Notes: a model not told the origin generated them from the letters alone. A stretch of DNA of 64,000 nt from Alcanivorax sediminis (GCF_009601165.1 NZ_WIRE01000001.1:2728001-2792000), one strand, 5' to 3'. Positions 25,681 through 34,937 are shown, counted from the stretch's first letter. Program-made: numbers and translations.

Positions 25681-26532
25681 GTGAATGACCAACCGCTAAA
25701 AGGCGCCCTGCTGCTGGTACTCGGTGAAGGCCTCCTGGCCATCATGGCGGCCATGATCAAAAACCTGTCCGATCACCTCGACACCGAGGTGATCGTGTTT
25801 GCCCGCAACCTGTTCGGGCTGCTGTTTCTGCTCCCCATCATCATGCATCGCGGTGGCTTCGGGCAGCTCAAAACCCGAAACCTCCACCTTCATTTGATCC
25901 GCGCGTTTACCGGCGTAACCGCCATGTTCTGCTTCTTTTATACCATTGGCCACATTGCTCTGGCCGAGGCGGTGCTGGTGAAAATGACGGTGCCGTTCTT
26001 CCTGCCGGTGGTTGGCTGGCTATGGTTGAAGGAAACCATACGTACCCGTACCTGGATCGCTATCCTGGTGGGCTTTGTTGGCGTCGCCATCATCATGCGT
26101 GCCGGCACGGGAACCATCGATCCCGTCATGTGGGTAGCATTGGCTGGCGCCGCAATCATGAGTGTGGCCAAGGTCAGCATACGTCGTATGGCCATCACTG
26201 AGCCGGCACAGCGAGTGGTTTTCTATTTTGCACTCTTCGCCACGCTGTTCTCTGCAATACCCCTCATCTGGGTCCACACTCTGCCCGAAGGCAGCGATTA
26301 TCTTTGGCTGATGGGGATTGGTCTGGTGGCCACAGGCGGACAGTTTGCCATGACCAATGCCTACCAGATGGCAAGCCCGGGACAGGTAGGGGTTTACAAC
26401 TATTCTGCGGTGGTCTGGGCAGCACTGCTGGGCTGGCTGTTCTGGGGGGAAACGCTGGTCATCACCACCATACTCGGCACCCTGTTGATTGTTGCCGCAG
26501 GAGTGTGGAACCTAAAAGGGAAACCGCGGTAA
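25681..26532 (+). CDS. EamA-family drug/metabolite transporter
   Basis: Inner-membrane protein of 283 residues with ten predicted helices in two EamA repeats (about 5-135 and 147-280). Family hallmarks include FARNLFGLLFLLP, FFYTIGHIALAEAVLVKMTVPFFLPV and the second-repeat YNYSAVVWAALLGWLFWGE. Such proteins export amino acids or metabolites; the substrate cannot be told. The start is GTG at 25681, only 3 bases after the rimO stop, suggesting cotranscription. Confidence 0.88.
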   Translation: MNDQPLKGALLLVLGEGLLAIMAAMIKNLSDHLDTEVIVFARNLFGLLFLLPIIMHRGGFGQLKTRNLHLHLIRAFTGVTAMFCFFYTIGHIALAEAVLVKMTVPFFLPVVGWLWLKETIRTRTWIAILVGFVGVAIIMRAGTGTIDPVMWVALAGAAIMSVAKVSIRRMAITEPAQRVVFYFALFATLFSAIPLIWVHTLPEGSDYLWLMGIGLVATGGQFAMTNAYQMASPGQVGVYNYSAVVWAALLGWLFWGETLVITTILGTLLIVAAGVWNLKGKPR

Positions 26533-26624
26533 CGAAACCACTGACATTCCCTTTAACAAAATCAACATAGCTAATGAATGAGAATAATAGAATGCTCAAC
26601 CCACTGATGGATCGAGTAATACAC

Positions 26625-27584
26625 ATGGCCCACCCTTTCCGCTTTCCTGTCGTCATGATCTTCATGCTTTTCACGACACTGCTTGCTGGCTGTGACGATG
26701 CCGCCAAGCGAGCCTATGAAATGGGCATCAACTTTGAAAAATCCCGCGCAGGGCTTCAGGACAAAGCGCTTGAAACAGACGATGGCATCCGCTGGCACCT
26801 TCTGACTTCCGAGGGTGAGATCAACAAACCCGTGGTGCTACTGATCCATGGGTTTGGTGGCGACTCCGGAAACTGGTTGCGATTCGTTTCGGAACTGGAT
26901 GGTGACTTTTATTTCGTGGTACCCGACCTGCCAGGCCATGGTGACAGCACTCGTGGCCTTGATCTGAATTACCGCATGGCCGCGCAATCCCGTCGCCTGC
27001 TGACCTTGATGGACACCCTCGGCGTAGACACATTTCATGTGGCTGGTAATTCCATGGGCGGAGCCATCTCTATCTCGATGGCACGTCAGGCACCTCAGCG
27101 CGTTCTGTCCATGGGACTCATCAACTCCGCCGGACTGACCCGACAAACCCCGGAGTTCAAGACACTGCTGGAAAACTCAGCATCCAACCCCCTGATTCCG
27201 CGCACCCCGGATGATTTCACAACCACCCTGGAATGGGCCATGGAAGAGCCCCCTTACATGCCTGAATTCTTCGTCGATATCATGGGGCAGGAAAAGGCTC
27301 GTAATTCTGCAGTGGCGCAGCACATTTTCGAGCAACTGGATGAAGACCCGGGCATGAATCTGGAGGGCACCGGCAAGCTGGCTAGTGTGTCTACCCCGAC
27401 ACTGGTGGTGTGGGGCCAGAAAGACCGCTTGTTGGGACTGGATAATGTGAAGACGTTTCTGGAAGAACTGCCCCACGCCCGCTCCGCCATTCTCGACGAC
27501 ATCGGTCATGTGCCAATGGCCGAAGCACCGGGTAAAACAGCGGACCTGTTCAGAACCTTCTGGCAGGAAGCACGTAACCCTTAG
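26625..27584 (+). CDS. lipoprotein alpha/beta hydrolase (lipase/esterase-like)
   Basis: Predicted membrane-anchored hydrolase of about 319 residues. The lipobox LLAGC lies 23 residues from the chosen ATG. The hydrolase fold is complete: HGFGGDSGNW (oxyanion loop), nucleophile Ser in GNSMGG, Asp in WGQKDRLLG and His in DDIGHVPMAEAP. GNSMGG with a lipid anchor resembles the Moraxella/Psychrobacter lip3-type lipases, so esters or short lipids are likely substrates; this is inference. Starts further upstream (26574, 26592) are in frame; I prefer 26625 because it gives a normal lipoprotein signal. It is convergent with the ABC1 kinase gene, overlapping it by 4 bases. Confidence 0.82.
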   Translation: MAHPFRFPVVMIFMLFTTLLAGCDDAAKRAYEMGINFEKSRAGLQDKALETDDGIRWHLLTSEGEINKPVVLLIHGFGGDSGNWLRFVSELDGDFYFVVPDLPGHGDSTRGLDLNYRMAAQSRRLLTLMDTLGVDTFHVAGNSMGGAISISMARQAPQRVLSMGLINSAGLTRQTPEFKTLLENSASNPLIPRTPDDFTTTLEWAMEEPPYMPEFFVDIMGQEKARNSAVAQHIFEQLDEDPGMNLEGTGKLASVSTPTLVVWGQKDRLLGLDNVKTFLEELPHARSAILDDIGHVPMAEAPGKTADLFRTFWQEARNP

Positions 27585-28843
27585 CTTTCCATGGTTTCTG
27601 CCGGAGCAACCGCCTTGCGTTGTTCCGGCGGAGTCCAGTCGAACGGCACATCGTAATTCATCAGAAAGCCGCCCAGCGTAATCAGCACCCGGGATATCCC
27701 GATGTAGGAGTCCGGAATCGATATGCGCTCCTCCCGAAACCGCTCCATCAAGTCCCCCATTGCGGCCACCGGTCCCTGATGACGCAGCTGATCGGTCAAC
27801 ACATACAACGCCAGTGCCTTGAGTGTTTCCGGGGATCCCCCCTTGAACCCTGCCTGGACAAACAACTCACCAATATCGACTTTCCCTTCAAACCCCATCA
27901 GGCCGTATAACAGCCGCGAATAACGGCGCACCTCATCCGGGGTAAGAATCCCGATGGCACCAAAATCCAGGATAACGACCTGGCCATCTTCATTGACCAG
28001 AAAATTCCCGGGATGAGGATCCGCCTGGTAAACACCAAAGCGCGTCACCTGCTGCAAATAACTGGTCAGGAGCACCCCAAGCAGATCTGCTGCCTTGTCA
28101 CGGTTCTCGTCGAGATAATCCCTGAGACGGGTCTCCCCTTCCCAGCTGGTCACCAGAATACGCTCGTTACTCAGCGATGGCAGAAGCTCGGGGATACGAA
28201 TTCGAGGGTGATGTTGCTGCCGGGCAAAGCGCTGCATGTTTGCCGCTTCATTACGGAAATCCAGCTCAATCGCCGTCATGGCGAGTAGCTGCTCAATCGC
28301 CTGGCGCAGGTCAAACTCCTGAAACCGGGGCGCCGCAAGCACAGACAGAGCACGAAACACACGTGCATCCTGCTCAAACAAACGCTTCACCTTCGGAAGA
28401 CGAACCTTGATCGCCACTTCATGGCCATCCTTGAGCCTGGCCCGGTGCACCTGGGCGATGGAGGCGACAGCTGTCGGCTGCTCCTGAACCCAGACAAACT
28501 GGTCACGCCAGTCCCGGCCCCAGGCTCGGGAGAGCACCCTGGAAATAGCCGCAAACGGTACGGGCTGGGCATCATTCTGCAATTGCTGAAAGGCCTCAAT
28601 GTATTCCCGGGGTAATACGTCAGGGCGGCAACTGAAAAACTGGGCAGCTTTCACCCAGAAGCCACCATTACGACGGCACAGGCTGGAAAGCACCTCTGCG
28701 CCCCGTCTATGGCTGGCTTTCTTGTCCCCCAGCGTTCCAGCTGCATACAGCGCCGCCAACTGACTCATGGCGGCTACAGCACGAACATAGCGTGTTCGTC
28801 CTGCCGCAATAGCTGAAAGCCCGATGACGCTTTCTTTAATCAC
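27581..28843 (-). CDS. ABC1/UbiB-family atypical kinase (variant KAAQ motif)
   Basis: AarF/ABC1 atypical kinase-like protein of 420 residues. Visible motifs are VKAAQFFSCRPDVLP at about 64-78 where the family's KxGQ motif is expected, VASIAQVHRARLKDGHEVAIKV (the Ala-rich loop and ATP-site Lys), QADPHPGNFL (catalytic loop) and ILDFGAIG (Mg-binding DFG). The Gly of KxGQ is replaced by Ala. Family members act in ubiquinone biosynthesis or lipid homeostasis. No ubi genes are adjacent, and a second ABC1 gene lies at 33272, so this is a paralogue of unknown role. The start codon is GTG. Confidence 0.85.
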   Translation of the reverse strand: MIKESVIGLSAIAAGRTRYVRAVAAMSQLAALYAAGTLGDKKASHRRGAEVLSSLCRRNGGFWVKAAQFFSCRPDVLPREYIEAFQQLQNDAQPVPFAAISRVLSRAWGRDWRDQFVWVQEQPTAVASIAQVHRARLKDGHEVAIKVRLPKVKRLFEQDARVFRALSVLAAPRFQEFDLRQAIEQLLAMTAIELDFRNEAANMQRFARQQHHPRIRIPELLPSLSNERILVTSWEGETRLRDYLDENRDKAADLLGVLLTSYLQQVTRFGVYQADPHPGNFLVNEDGQVVILDFGAIGILTPDEVRRYSRLLYGLMGFEGKVDIGELFVQAGFKGGSPETLKALALYVLTDQLRHQGPVAAMGDLMERFREERISIPDSYIGISRVLITLGGFLMNYDVPFDWTPPEQRKAVAPAETMES

Positions 28844-28967
28844 TGATGATCACCCAGTTCTAACCACACAACCCGAATGATTATGCATTCTTTTCAATTC
28901 GCTTTCCGGACTTGAATCGCGCCGGCCTTGACCGTACTGTTTCAGGCTTTTACGGCAGTGAGCGATT

Positions 28968-29609
28968 ATGTCAGCTTCAGGGGTAGTTATACGGGCAGGA
29001 GAACCAAACACCATTCGCACCCGTGGCATCACACTGCTGCGCTCCGGCCACAAGGAAATACGGCGTCTCAAGCGGGCCAATCACACCCCCTCTATCCATG
29101 GCAACAAGGTCTGGAATTCCAGCTTCCTGATCATGGATCACCTGACGCGCCGGAAAGTCACGCCAGATCAGCACCTGCTTGATATCGGCTGCGGCTGGGG
29201 GCCTCTCTCCGTCTTTTCTGCCAAACGTTTTGGCTGTTCGGTGACCGCCGTGGATGCCGATGAGGATGTATTCCCCTACCTGGATCTTCATGCCCAGATC
29301 AACAAGGTGGCGATCCAGCAGAAGGTCATGCGCTTCGAGAAAATTTCACAGAAGATGCTTGCTGATATCCATATCATGGCGGGTGCTGACATCTGCTTCT
29401 GGGACGAACTCACCCCGGTTCTGTATAACCTGATCCGCCGCGCCCTCCGCGCTGGCGTGAAAGAGATCATTATCGCTGATCCGGGCCGCAGTCCGTTTTA
29501 TGCTCTGGCCGAGCGCTGCGAGAAAGCCGGCATGGATTCCCGTGTAGTTGAACGTCGCACCAAGACCCCCAAGGCGCTTTGTGCGGATTTGCTGATCATC
29601 AACAATTGA
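28968..29609 (+). CDS. class I SAM-dependent methyltransferase
   Basis: Protein of 213 residues with a Rossmann methyltransferase core: LLDIGCGWGPLSVFSAKRFG (motif I, about 69-88), VTAVDADED (motif II) and a late GADICFWDEL. It resembles the PrmA/ETFB-lysine/METTL-type group that methylates proteins, but the substrate is unknown. It is divergent from the ABC1 kinase gene, with 124 bases between, and lies 51 bases upstream of the AsrA-type Lon gene on the same strand, so it may share that transcript. Confidence 0.8.
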   Translation: MSASGVVIRAGEPNTIRTRGITLLRSGHKEIRRLKRANHTPSIHGNKVWNSSFLIMDHLTRRKVTPDQHLLDIGCGWGPLSVFSAKRFGCSVTAVDADEDVFPYLDLHAQINKVAIQQKVMRFEKISQKMLADIHIMAGADICFWDELTPVLYNLIRRALRAGVKEIIIADPGRSPFYALAERCEKAGMDSRVVERRTKTPKALCADLLIINN

Positions 29610-29660
29610 AATTTCCAACAGCGACACCATGTTGTTTCCACGTAGCCTGGAAGTGACACC

Positions 29661-32030
29661 ATGACAGACAATACCCAGAATACCGACCAGATCGCCAAGG
29701 GCACCCTTGCCCTGCCTGACCAGCTCAAGCCTCAACGCATCTATATCATTCCCGTGCGTTACCGCCCCTTTATGCCGGGGCTGGTACAGCCGGTCATGCT
29801 CGACAGGGACACCTGGGAGCAGACTCTCGAGCGCGTCAGCCAGACCCCGCATCAGTCACTGGGACTGGTGTATGTGGGTGACAAGGATCCCGACACCATT
29901 GAGGCAGACGATTTCCCCGAGTACGGCTGCCTGGTCAAGGTGCACGCCCTCAATGAAGAGAATGATCACTTTCAGCTGGTCGCTCAAGGTGCCGCCCGTT
30001 TCCATGTGGAGGGCTGGCTCAATCGCAAGCGCCCCTTCATGGCGGAAGTCAGTTACCCGCAACCGGCCAAGGATGCGAACGAAACGATTCGTGCCTATGG
30101 CATGGCGATCATCAATACCATCAAGGAGTTGCTGCCGCTCAACCCTCTCTACAATGAGGGCCTGCGCCACTACCTGCAAAACTTCTCCCCCACGGACCCA
30201 TCTCCGCTGACCGACTTTGCCGCCGCGCTGACCAGCGCCAGTGGAGACGAGCTTCAGTCCATTCTGGAAACTGTACCGCTGCGGCCGCGCATGGAAAAAG
30301 TGCTGACGCTGGTAAAGAAGGAACTGGAGGTGGCCAGGCTGCAAAGCGAAATCACCGAAGAGGTGAATGAGAAGGTCAGCAAGCATCAGCGGGAGTTTTT
30401 CCTCCGTGAACAGCTCAAGATCATCCAGCGCGAACTTGGCTTGAGCAAGGACGACAAAACGGCAGAAGCCGACGAATTTCGTGAGCGCATGGCTGCCCTT
30501 GAGCCGCCTGCGCCAGTCCTCAAACGCTTTGAGGATGAGCTGCATAAACTATCCGTACTGGAAACAGGATCACCGGAGTACGGCGTCACCCGCAATTATC
30601 TGGACTGGCTGACCAGCGTGCCCTGGGGGCAGTACAGTGACGACAACCTGGATCTCAAGCACGCCAAGGGCGTACTCGAGCAACACCACAGTGGCCTGGA
30701 TGATGTGAAGGACAGGATCGTCGAATTCCTGGCCGTGGGCGCACTGCGCGGTGAAGTCAAAGGTTCCATCATTCTGCTGGTCGGACCTCCCGGCGTTGGC
30801 AAGACCAGCATCGGCAAATCCATCGCTGAGGCACTGGGGAGACAGTTCTACCGCTTCAGTCTGGGCGGCATGCGTGATGAGGCAGAGATCAAGGGTCATC
30901 GCCGCACCTATATCGGCGCCATGCCGGGCAAGCTGGTGCAATCATTCAAGGAGGCCGGCACCGCCAACCCGGTCATCATGCTCGACGAAATCGACAAGCT
31001 GGGTCAGTCATTTCAGGGAGACCCGGCATCTGCACTGCTGGAGGTGCTGGATCCAGAGCAGAACCAGGATTTTCTGGATCACTACCTGGATGAACGGATG
31101 GACCTCAGCCATGCGCTGTTCGTCTGCACTGCCAACACACTGGACAGTATTCCAAGCCCCTTGCTGGACCGCATGGAGGTCATTCGCCTTTCAGGCTACA
31201 TCACCGAGGAAAAGGTGAATATTGCCCGCAAGCACCTGTGGCCTCGGGCTCTGGACCGCGCCGGCGTCAAGGCGTCCCAGCTCAAGATCAGTGACAGCGC
31301 ACTGCGTCAGGTGATTGAGGGCTATGCCCGCGAAGCCGGGGTACGGAACCTTGAAAAGCAACTGAACAAGATCATCCGCAAATCCGCTGTGCAGCTGCTC
31401 GATGGTGAGAAGAAGATCAGTATCAGCGGCAAGAACCTTTCGGACTTTCTGGGTCAGCCCTACTTCCAGACCGAAAAAACACAGCGAGGCATCGGTGTCG
31501 TTACCGGTCTGGCCTGGACCAGCATGGGCGGTGCCACGCTGTCCGTTGAAGCCAGCCTGGTTCACAGCCGGCAGCGAGGCTTCAAGCTCACCGGCCAGCT
31601 AGGCGATGTGATGAAAGAGTCCGCCGAAATTGCCTATAGCTATGTGGCCAGCCATTTGCAGGATTACGGCTTGGTGGAAGATGTTCTCGATAATGCGTTC
31701 ATCCATCTGCACGTCCCTGAGGGAGCAACACCAAAGGATGGCCCCAGCGCGGGCATCACCATGGCCTCTGCCCTGCTGTCACTGCTGATGAAGAAGCGCC
31801 TGCCGCGTAAAGTTGCCATGACGGGCGAGCTCACACTGACTGGCCAGGTGCTGGCGGTGGGCGGCATTCGCGAGAAGGTGATTGCTGCACGCCGGGTGGG
31901 CATTCGTGAGTTGATCCTTCCAGATGCATGCCAGCGAGACTTTGATGAACTTCCCGCCTATCTCAAGGAAGGTTTGACTGTGCATTTTGCCGAGCAGTAC
32001 AGCGATGTCTTCCACATTCTCTGGGGCTGA
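29661..32030 (+). CDS. asrA: Lon-family ATP-dependent protease, AsrA type (second Lon)
   Basis: Complete Lon-type protease of 789 residues: N-terminal substrate domain (about 20-215, starting YIIPVRYRPFMPGLVQPVML), coiled linker, AAA+ module with Walker A GPPGVGKT (375-382) and Walker B VIMLDEID, and a proteolytic domain with Ser696 (DGPSAGIT) and Lys739 (GGIREKVI) forming the dyad. The N-terminal domain differs clearly from canonical Lon, whose own gene is cut by the right edge of the window next to hupB. It looks like the AsrA protease of Pseudomonas, which is tied to heat and aminoglycoside stress; I assign that by recalled resemblance. The rluA frame starts within its last codons. Confidence 0.9.
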   Translation: MTDNTQNTDQIAKGTLALPDQLKPQRIYIIPVRYRPFMPGLVQPVMLDRDTWEQTLERVSQTPHQSLGLVYVGDKDPDTIEADDFPEYGCLVKVHALNEENDHFQLVAQGAARFHVEGWLNRKRPFMAEVSYPQPAKDANETIRAYGMAIINTIKELLPLNPLYNEGLRHYLQNFSPTDPSPLTDFAAALTSASGDELQSILETVPLRPRMEKVLTLVKKELEVARLQSEITEEVNEKVSKHQREFFLREQLKIIQRELGLSKDDKTAEADEFRERMAALEPPAPVLKRFEDELHKLSVLETGSPEYGVTRNYLDWLTSVPWGQYSDDNLDLKHAKGVLEQHHSGLDDVKDRIVEFLAVGALRGEVKGSIILLVGPPGVGKTSIGKSIAEALGRQFYRFSLGGMRDEAEIKGHRRTYIGAMPGKLVQSFKEAGTANPVIMLDEIDKLGQSFQGDPASALLEVLDPEQNQDFLDHYLDERMDLSHALFVCTANTLDSIPSPLLDRMEVIRLSGYITEEKVNIARKHLWPRALDRAGVKASQLKISDSALRQVIEGYAREAGVRNLEKQLNKIIRKSAVQLLDGEKKISISGKNLSDFLGQPYFQTEKTQRGIGVVTGLAWTSMGGATLSVEASLVHSRQRGFKLTGQLGDVMKESAEIAYSYVASHLQDYGLVEDVLDNAFIHLHVPEGATPKDGPSAGITMASALLSLLMKKRLPRKVAMTGELTLTGQVLAVGGIREKVIAARRVGIRELILPDACQRDFDELPAYLKEGLTVHFAEQYSDVFHILWG

Positions 32031-32709
32031 TTCCTCTGTGACCGATAATCCGTCCTACTACATCGTGCCCACCTGCCATGAGCGGGTGGGTATCGTTTAT
32101 CAGGATGCGGATATCCTGCTCATCAACAAGCCGGCGTATCTGCTGAGCGTTCCCGGCAGAGCGCCGGAAAACAAGGATTGCGCCATCACCCGCCTGCAGC
32201 AGCAGTTCGAGGATGTTCGCCTGATTCATCGTCTTGATCTGGATACCTCAGGCATCATGGTGTTCGCACTCAGCCGTGAGGGCCAGAGCCGCCTGAGCCG
32301 ATTGTTTCAGCTGCGCACCGTCAAGAAACGCTACCAGGCAGTAGTCCATGGCATCGTTGCCGAGGATGAAGGAAGCGTTGAACTGCCCCTCATTGCTGAT
32401 TGGCCAAACAGGCCGCTGCAGAAGGTGTGCCATGAGCATGGCAAACACGCGCTGACCCACTACCAGGTACTGGAGAGGGATGAAGTCCATCATCGCACCC
32501 GACTGGCCTTGAGCCCGGTTACTGGCCGCAGCCATCAGTTGCGCATTCATTGCAGAGAGTTGGGGCACCCCATCATCGGCTGTGACATGTACGCACCGCC
32601 AGCGGTGGAAGCGCTTAGCCCGCGCCTTCTGCTTCACGCCGAATGGCTGGGCTTCAACCATCCCGTCACCGGCCTGTGGTGCGAATTCAGCTCACCCTGC
32701 CCGTTCTAG
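32005..32709 (+). CDS. rluA: RluA-type rRNA/tRNA pseudouridine synthase
   Basis: Pseudouridine synthase of 223-234 residues that in E. coli modifies U746 of 23S rRNA and U32 of some tRNAs. The catalytic Asp lies in HRLDLDTSGIMV. Other RluA-typical segments are YLLSVPGR, LPLIADWPNRPLQKVCHE, SPVTGRSHQLRIHCRELGHPI and PRLLLHAEWL. No S4 domain precedes it, consistent with RluA rather than RluC/D. The ATG at 32005 overlaps the upstream lon-type gene by 26 bases; GTG at 32038 is an alternative that gives the usual RluA length. Confidence 0.92.
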   Translation: MSSTFSGADSSVTDNPSYYIVPTCHERVGIVYQDADILLINKPAYLLSVPGRAPENKDCAITRLQQQFEDVRLIHRLDLDTSGIMVFALSREGQSRLSRLFQLRTVKKRYQAVVHGIVAEDEGSVELPLIADWPNRPLQKVCHEHGKHALTHYQVLERDEVHHRTRLALSPVTGRSHQLRIHCRELGHPIIGCDMYAPPAVEALSPRLLLHAEWLGFNHPVTGLWCEFSSPCPF

Positions 32710-32713
32710 GCTG

Positions 32714-32850
32714 GCAAAGAGCCTGCGGTAGCCTCGCTCCGCGAGGGTTCCCCCCAAAAGCGGCGCTCCTACAGGGCAACTCGGGGTAATTCGAGCGGTT
32801 TTGAATTTGGGTTTTAGCTATTAACTATTCACTGTTAATTATTAACTGCT
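32714..32850. repeat. repeat-bearing spacer between convergent rluA and SET genes
   Basis: Contains a small palindrome CCTCGC-TCC-GCGAGG (32732-32746), the GCTCCTACAGG end sequence shared with the other REP-like elements (32765-32775), and an AT-rich block with direct repeats TATTAACT at 32819-32826 and 32840-32847. No clear terminator is seen. Confidence 0.5.
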
Positions 32851-32853
32851 CTT

Positions 32854-33177
32854 TCACTCCCACTCCTCACCGTAGTCGTGCAGCAGCTCATCGCCGGCCT
32901 TGATCTTCTTCAACGCCACCACGGTGAGGTCATCATAGTAGGCCACATTGGGTTTCTTGCTGTGATTGATGTACTTGAGGTCACATTGCACCTGGTACTT
33001 TTCTTCTCCGTGATCATCAATCCACAGCACATGGGGACCTTCCTCTTTGGTACGGCGGGCCTTGCAGAGGCCCAGCTCGGTCCCCTTTGCGATGGGTTGT
33101 GCAGCAAACAGACCACGACCATGCAGTTTGCTTTCTCGCACATCCACCAGGTCATCACGTAGGTATGGCTTGGACAT
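32854..33177 (-). CDS. SET-domain protein
   Basis: Small protein of 107 residues consisting of little more than a SET (lysine methyltransferase) domain: SKLHGRGLFAAQPIAKGTELG at the N-terminus, YINHSKKPNVAYY (the NHS motif of the SAM pseudoknot) and LLHDYGEEWE at the end. Bacterial mini-SET proteins are found in many proteobacteria and their substrates are unknown. The start at 33177 (MSKPYLRDD) is preferred over an ATG 18 codons upstream. It is divergent from the ABC1 kinase gene, with 94 bases between. Confidence 0.85.
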   Translation of the reverse strand: MSKPYLRDDLVDVRESKLHGRGLFAAQPIAKGTELGLCKARRTKEEGPHVLWIDDHGEEKYQVQCDLKYINHSKKPNVAYYDDLTVVALKKIKAGDELLHDYGEEWE

Positions 33178-33271
33178 AGTGTTCCGTATTCCTGTCAGTT
33201 GTCGCTCTGGCATTTTGCCAGAGAATGTCACAGTCTTCAGGGAATCACTTTTTTATGACAGGGATACGTTT

Positions 33272-34933
33272 GTGAATCTGATGCATACGGGCAAAGACCT
33301 GCTGCGCATGAACGAGTTGGCCGCCATTCTTTTTCGTTACGGTTTTGCTGATGTGATTCGCCGGTTAGGACTGGCAACACCGATAGAACAAGCCGGCAAG
33401 CTGGTCCGAAGTCCAGTCAAAAGCGATATGCTGCGAATGGGTACGGCAGAACGACTGCGTCACTCCATGGAAGAAATGGGCCCCACCTTCGTCAAGCTTG
33501 GCCAGGTGTTGGCCACCCGGGTCGATCTGTTTCCAATGGACTGGATCAGTGAATTTGAAAAGCTCCAGGATCAGGCCTCCCCTATTCCCTTTGCCGATCT
33601 ATCTCCCATAGTAGAAGCCGCGCTCGGCAAACCTATCGATAATCTCTTTGCCCGAATTGACCCTGAGCCTGTTGGTGTCGCCTCCATCGGCCAGGTACAC
33701 AGTGCCCTGACCCGCCGTGGCCAGAAGGTGGTGATCAAGATCCAGAAGCCAGGTATCCGGGACAAAATTGAATCCGACCTGCGGTTGTTGGATCAACTGG
33801 CCAAAATTGCCTCGGATAACTCAGTCGAGCTACGTCGCTACCGGCCAGTAGAACTGGTGAGAGAGTTTCGCCGTTCTCTGTTGCGTGAGCTGGATTTCAC
33901 CATTGAGGCCCGTAATGCAGACCGCATCCGCAAGAATATGCGTTCCCTTAAATGGTTGACGATACCCCGGGTGCATTGGGACCTGTCCTCACCAACTGTT
34001 CAGGTTCAGGACCTGATTCAGGGGATTCCCGCCCGTGCGGTTGAACAGATAGAGCAGGCCGGCCTGGATCGTGAACTGGTTGCGCGCAGAGGCGCGCTGG
34101 CAGCCTGGAAAATGGTCCTGGAAGACGGCTTCTTCCATGCTGACCCACACCCCGGAAACTTCATCATCCTGTCAGGCAACCGCATTGCCATGCTGGATTT
34201 CGGCATGGTGGGGAAGCTGAGCCACAACCGCCGTGAGCAGATCTTGCAGTTGACCCGATCGGTGGTTCTACGCGAGGCAGAACAGTGCGCAGGCGTACTT
34301 GCCAACTGGTCGGATGGCCAACCGATCAAATTCGATCAGCTGGTGTCAGATGTTGAAGACGTCATCAGTCAATATCACGGCGTGTCCCTGGCTCAGTTGG
34401 ACATTACTGCGCTACTCGCCGATGTCACCGCCATGGTGCGCAACCATAATCTGGTACTGCCCAGCGATATCGCCTTGCTGATCAAGGCCATCATCACTCT
34501 TGAGGGCTTCGGTCGGTTGCTGAATCCGGATTTCGACTTGATGACTGAGGCCGAGCCACTACTGAAGAGGGTAATTCGAACCCGCTACTCGCCAGTCAGG
34601 CTGGCAAAGAGCCTGAGTTTGAGAGCGCTGGATGTGGTCGACAAGGTGTATGCGCCGCCATCTGTACCGGGCCAGGGGCCCCATCAGGACAGCGGCATAG
34701 ACCCTCGTCACCTGGAAAGGCTGGTGACACGGCTGGAACGAGGCCAGTATCGTCAAGTTCAGGCACTGATAGTACTTGCAGGCTTTATCGGCGGCAGTAT
34801 CCTGTTGGCGGGCAAGGTGGCACCGGCGCCATGGGGAATCTCTGTGCTGGGGTTACTGGTATTTTTGGGCAGTGCTGGCTGGGCCAGCTGGCTGATGTTT
34901 GTTTCCCGGCGTTTCCTGAGGGAATGGGAGTAG
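33272..34933 (+). CDS. UbiB-like ABC1 atypical kinase with C-terminal membrane helices
   Basis: Protein of 553 residues. The ABC1 motifs are canonical: FVKLGQVLATRVDLFP (KxGQ), VASIGQVHSALTRRGQKVVIKIQKPG, HADPHPGNFII and MLDFGMVG. Two hydrophobic segments near the C-terminus (about 495-517 and 520-542) match the UbiB membrane anchor. I place the start at GTG 33272 because AGGGA lies seven bases upstream; ATG 33281 would be too far from it. Whether it is the ubiquinone-biosynthesis UbiB cannot be told without ubiE/ubiJ next to it, and their absence here argues for a general ABC1 paralogue. An M48 protease gene follows 4 bases later. Confidence 0.87.
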   Translation: MNLMHTGKDLLRMNELAAILFRYGFADVIRRLGLATPIEQAGKLVRSPVKSDMLRMGTAERLRHSMEEMGPTFVKLGQVLATRVDLFPMDWISEFEKLQDQASPIPFADLSPIVEAALGKPIDNLFARIDPEPVGVASIGQVHSALTRRGQKVVIKIQKPGIRDKIESDLRLLDQLAKIASDNSVELRRYRPVELVREFRRSLLRELDFTIEARNADRIRKNMRSLKWLTIPRVHWDLSSPTVQVQDLIQGIPARAVEQIEQAGLDRELVARRGALAAWKMVLEDGFFHADPHPGNFIILSGNRIAMLDFGMVGKLSHNRREQILQLTRSVVLREAEQCAGVLANWSDGQPIKFDQLVSDVEDVISQYHGVSLAQLDITALLADVTAMVRNHNLVLPSDIALLIKAIITLEGFGRLLNPDFDLMTEAEPLLKRVIRTRYSPVRLAKSLSLRALDVVDKVYAPPSVPGQGPHQDSGIDPRHLERLVTRLERGQYRQVQALIVLAGFIGGSILLAGKVAPAPWGISVLGLLVFLGSAGWASWLMFVSRRFLREWE

Positions 34934-34937
34934 TTAA

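Noticed and set aside
24622..25692. 356-codon open frame antisense to rimO
   Set aside because: Shadow of rimO; no start signal or conserved motif.
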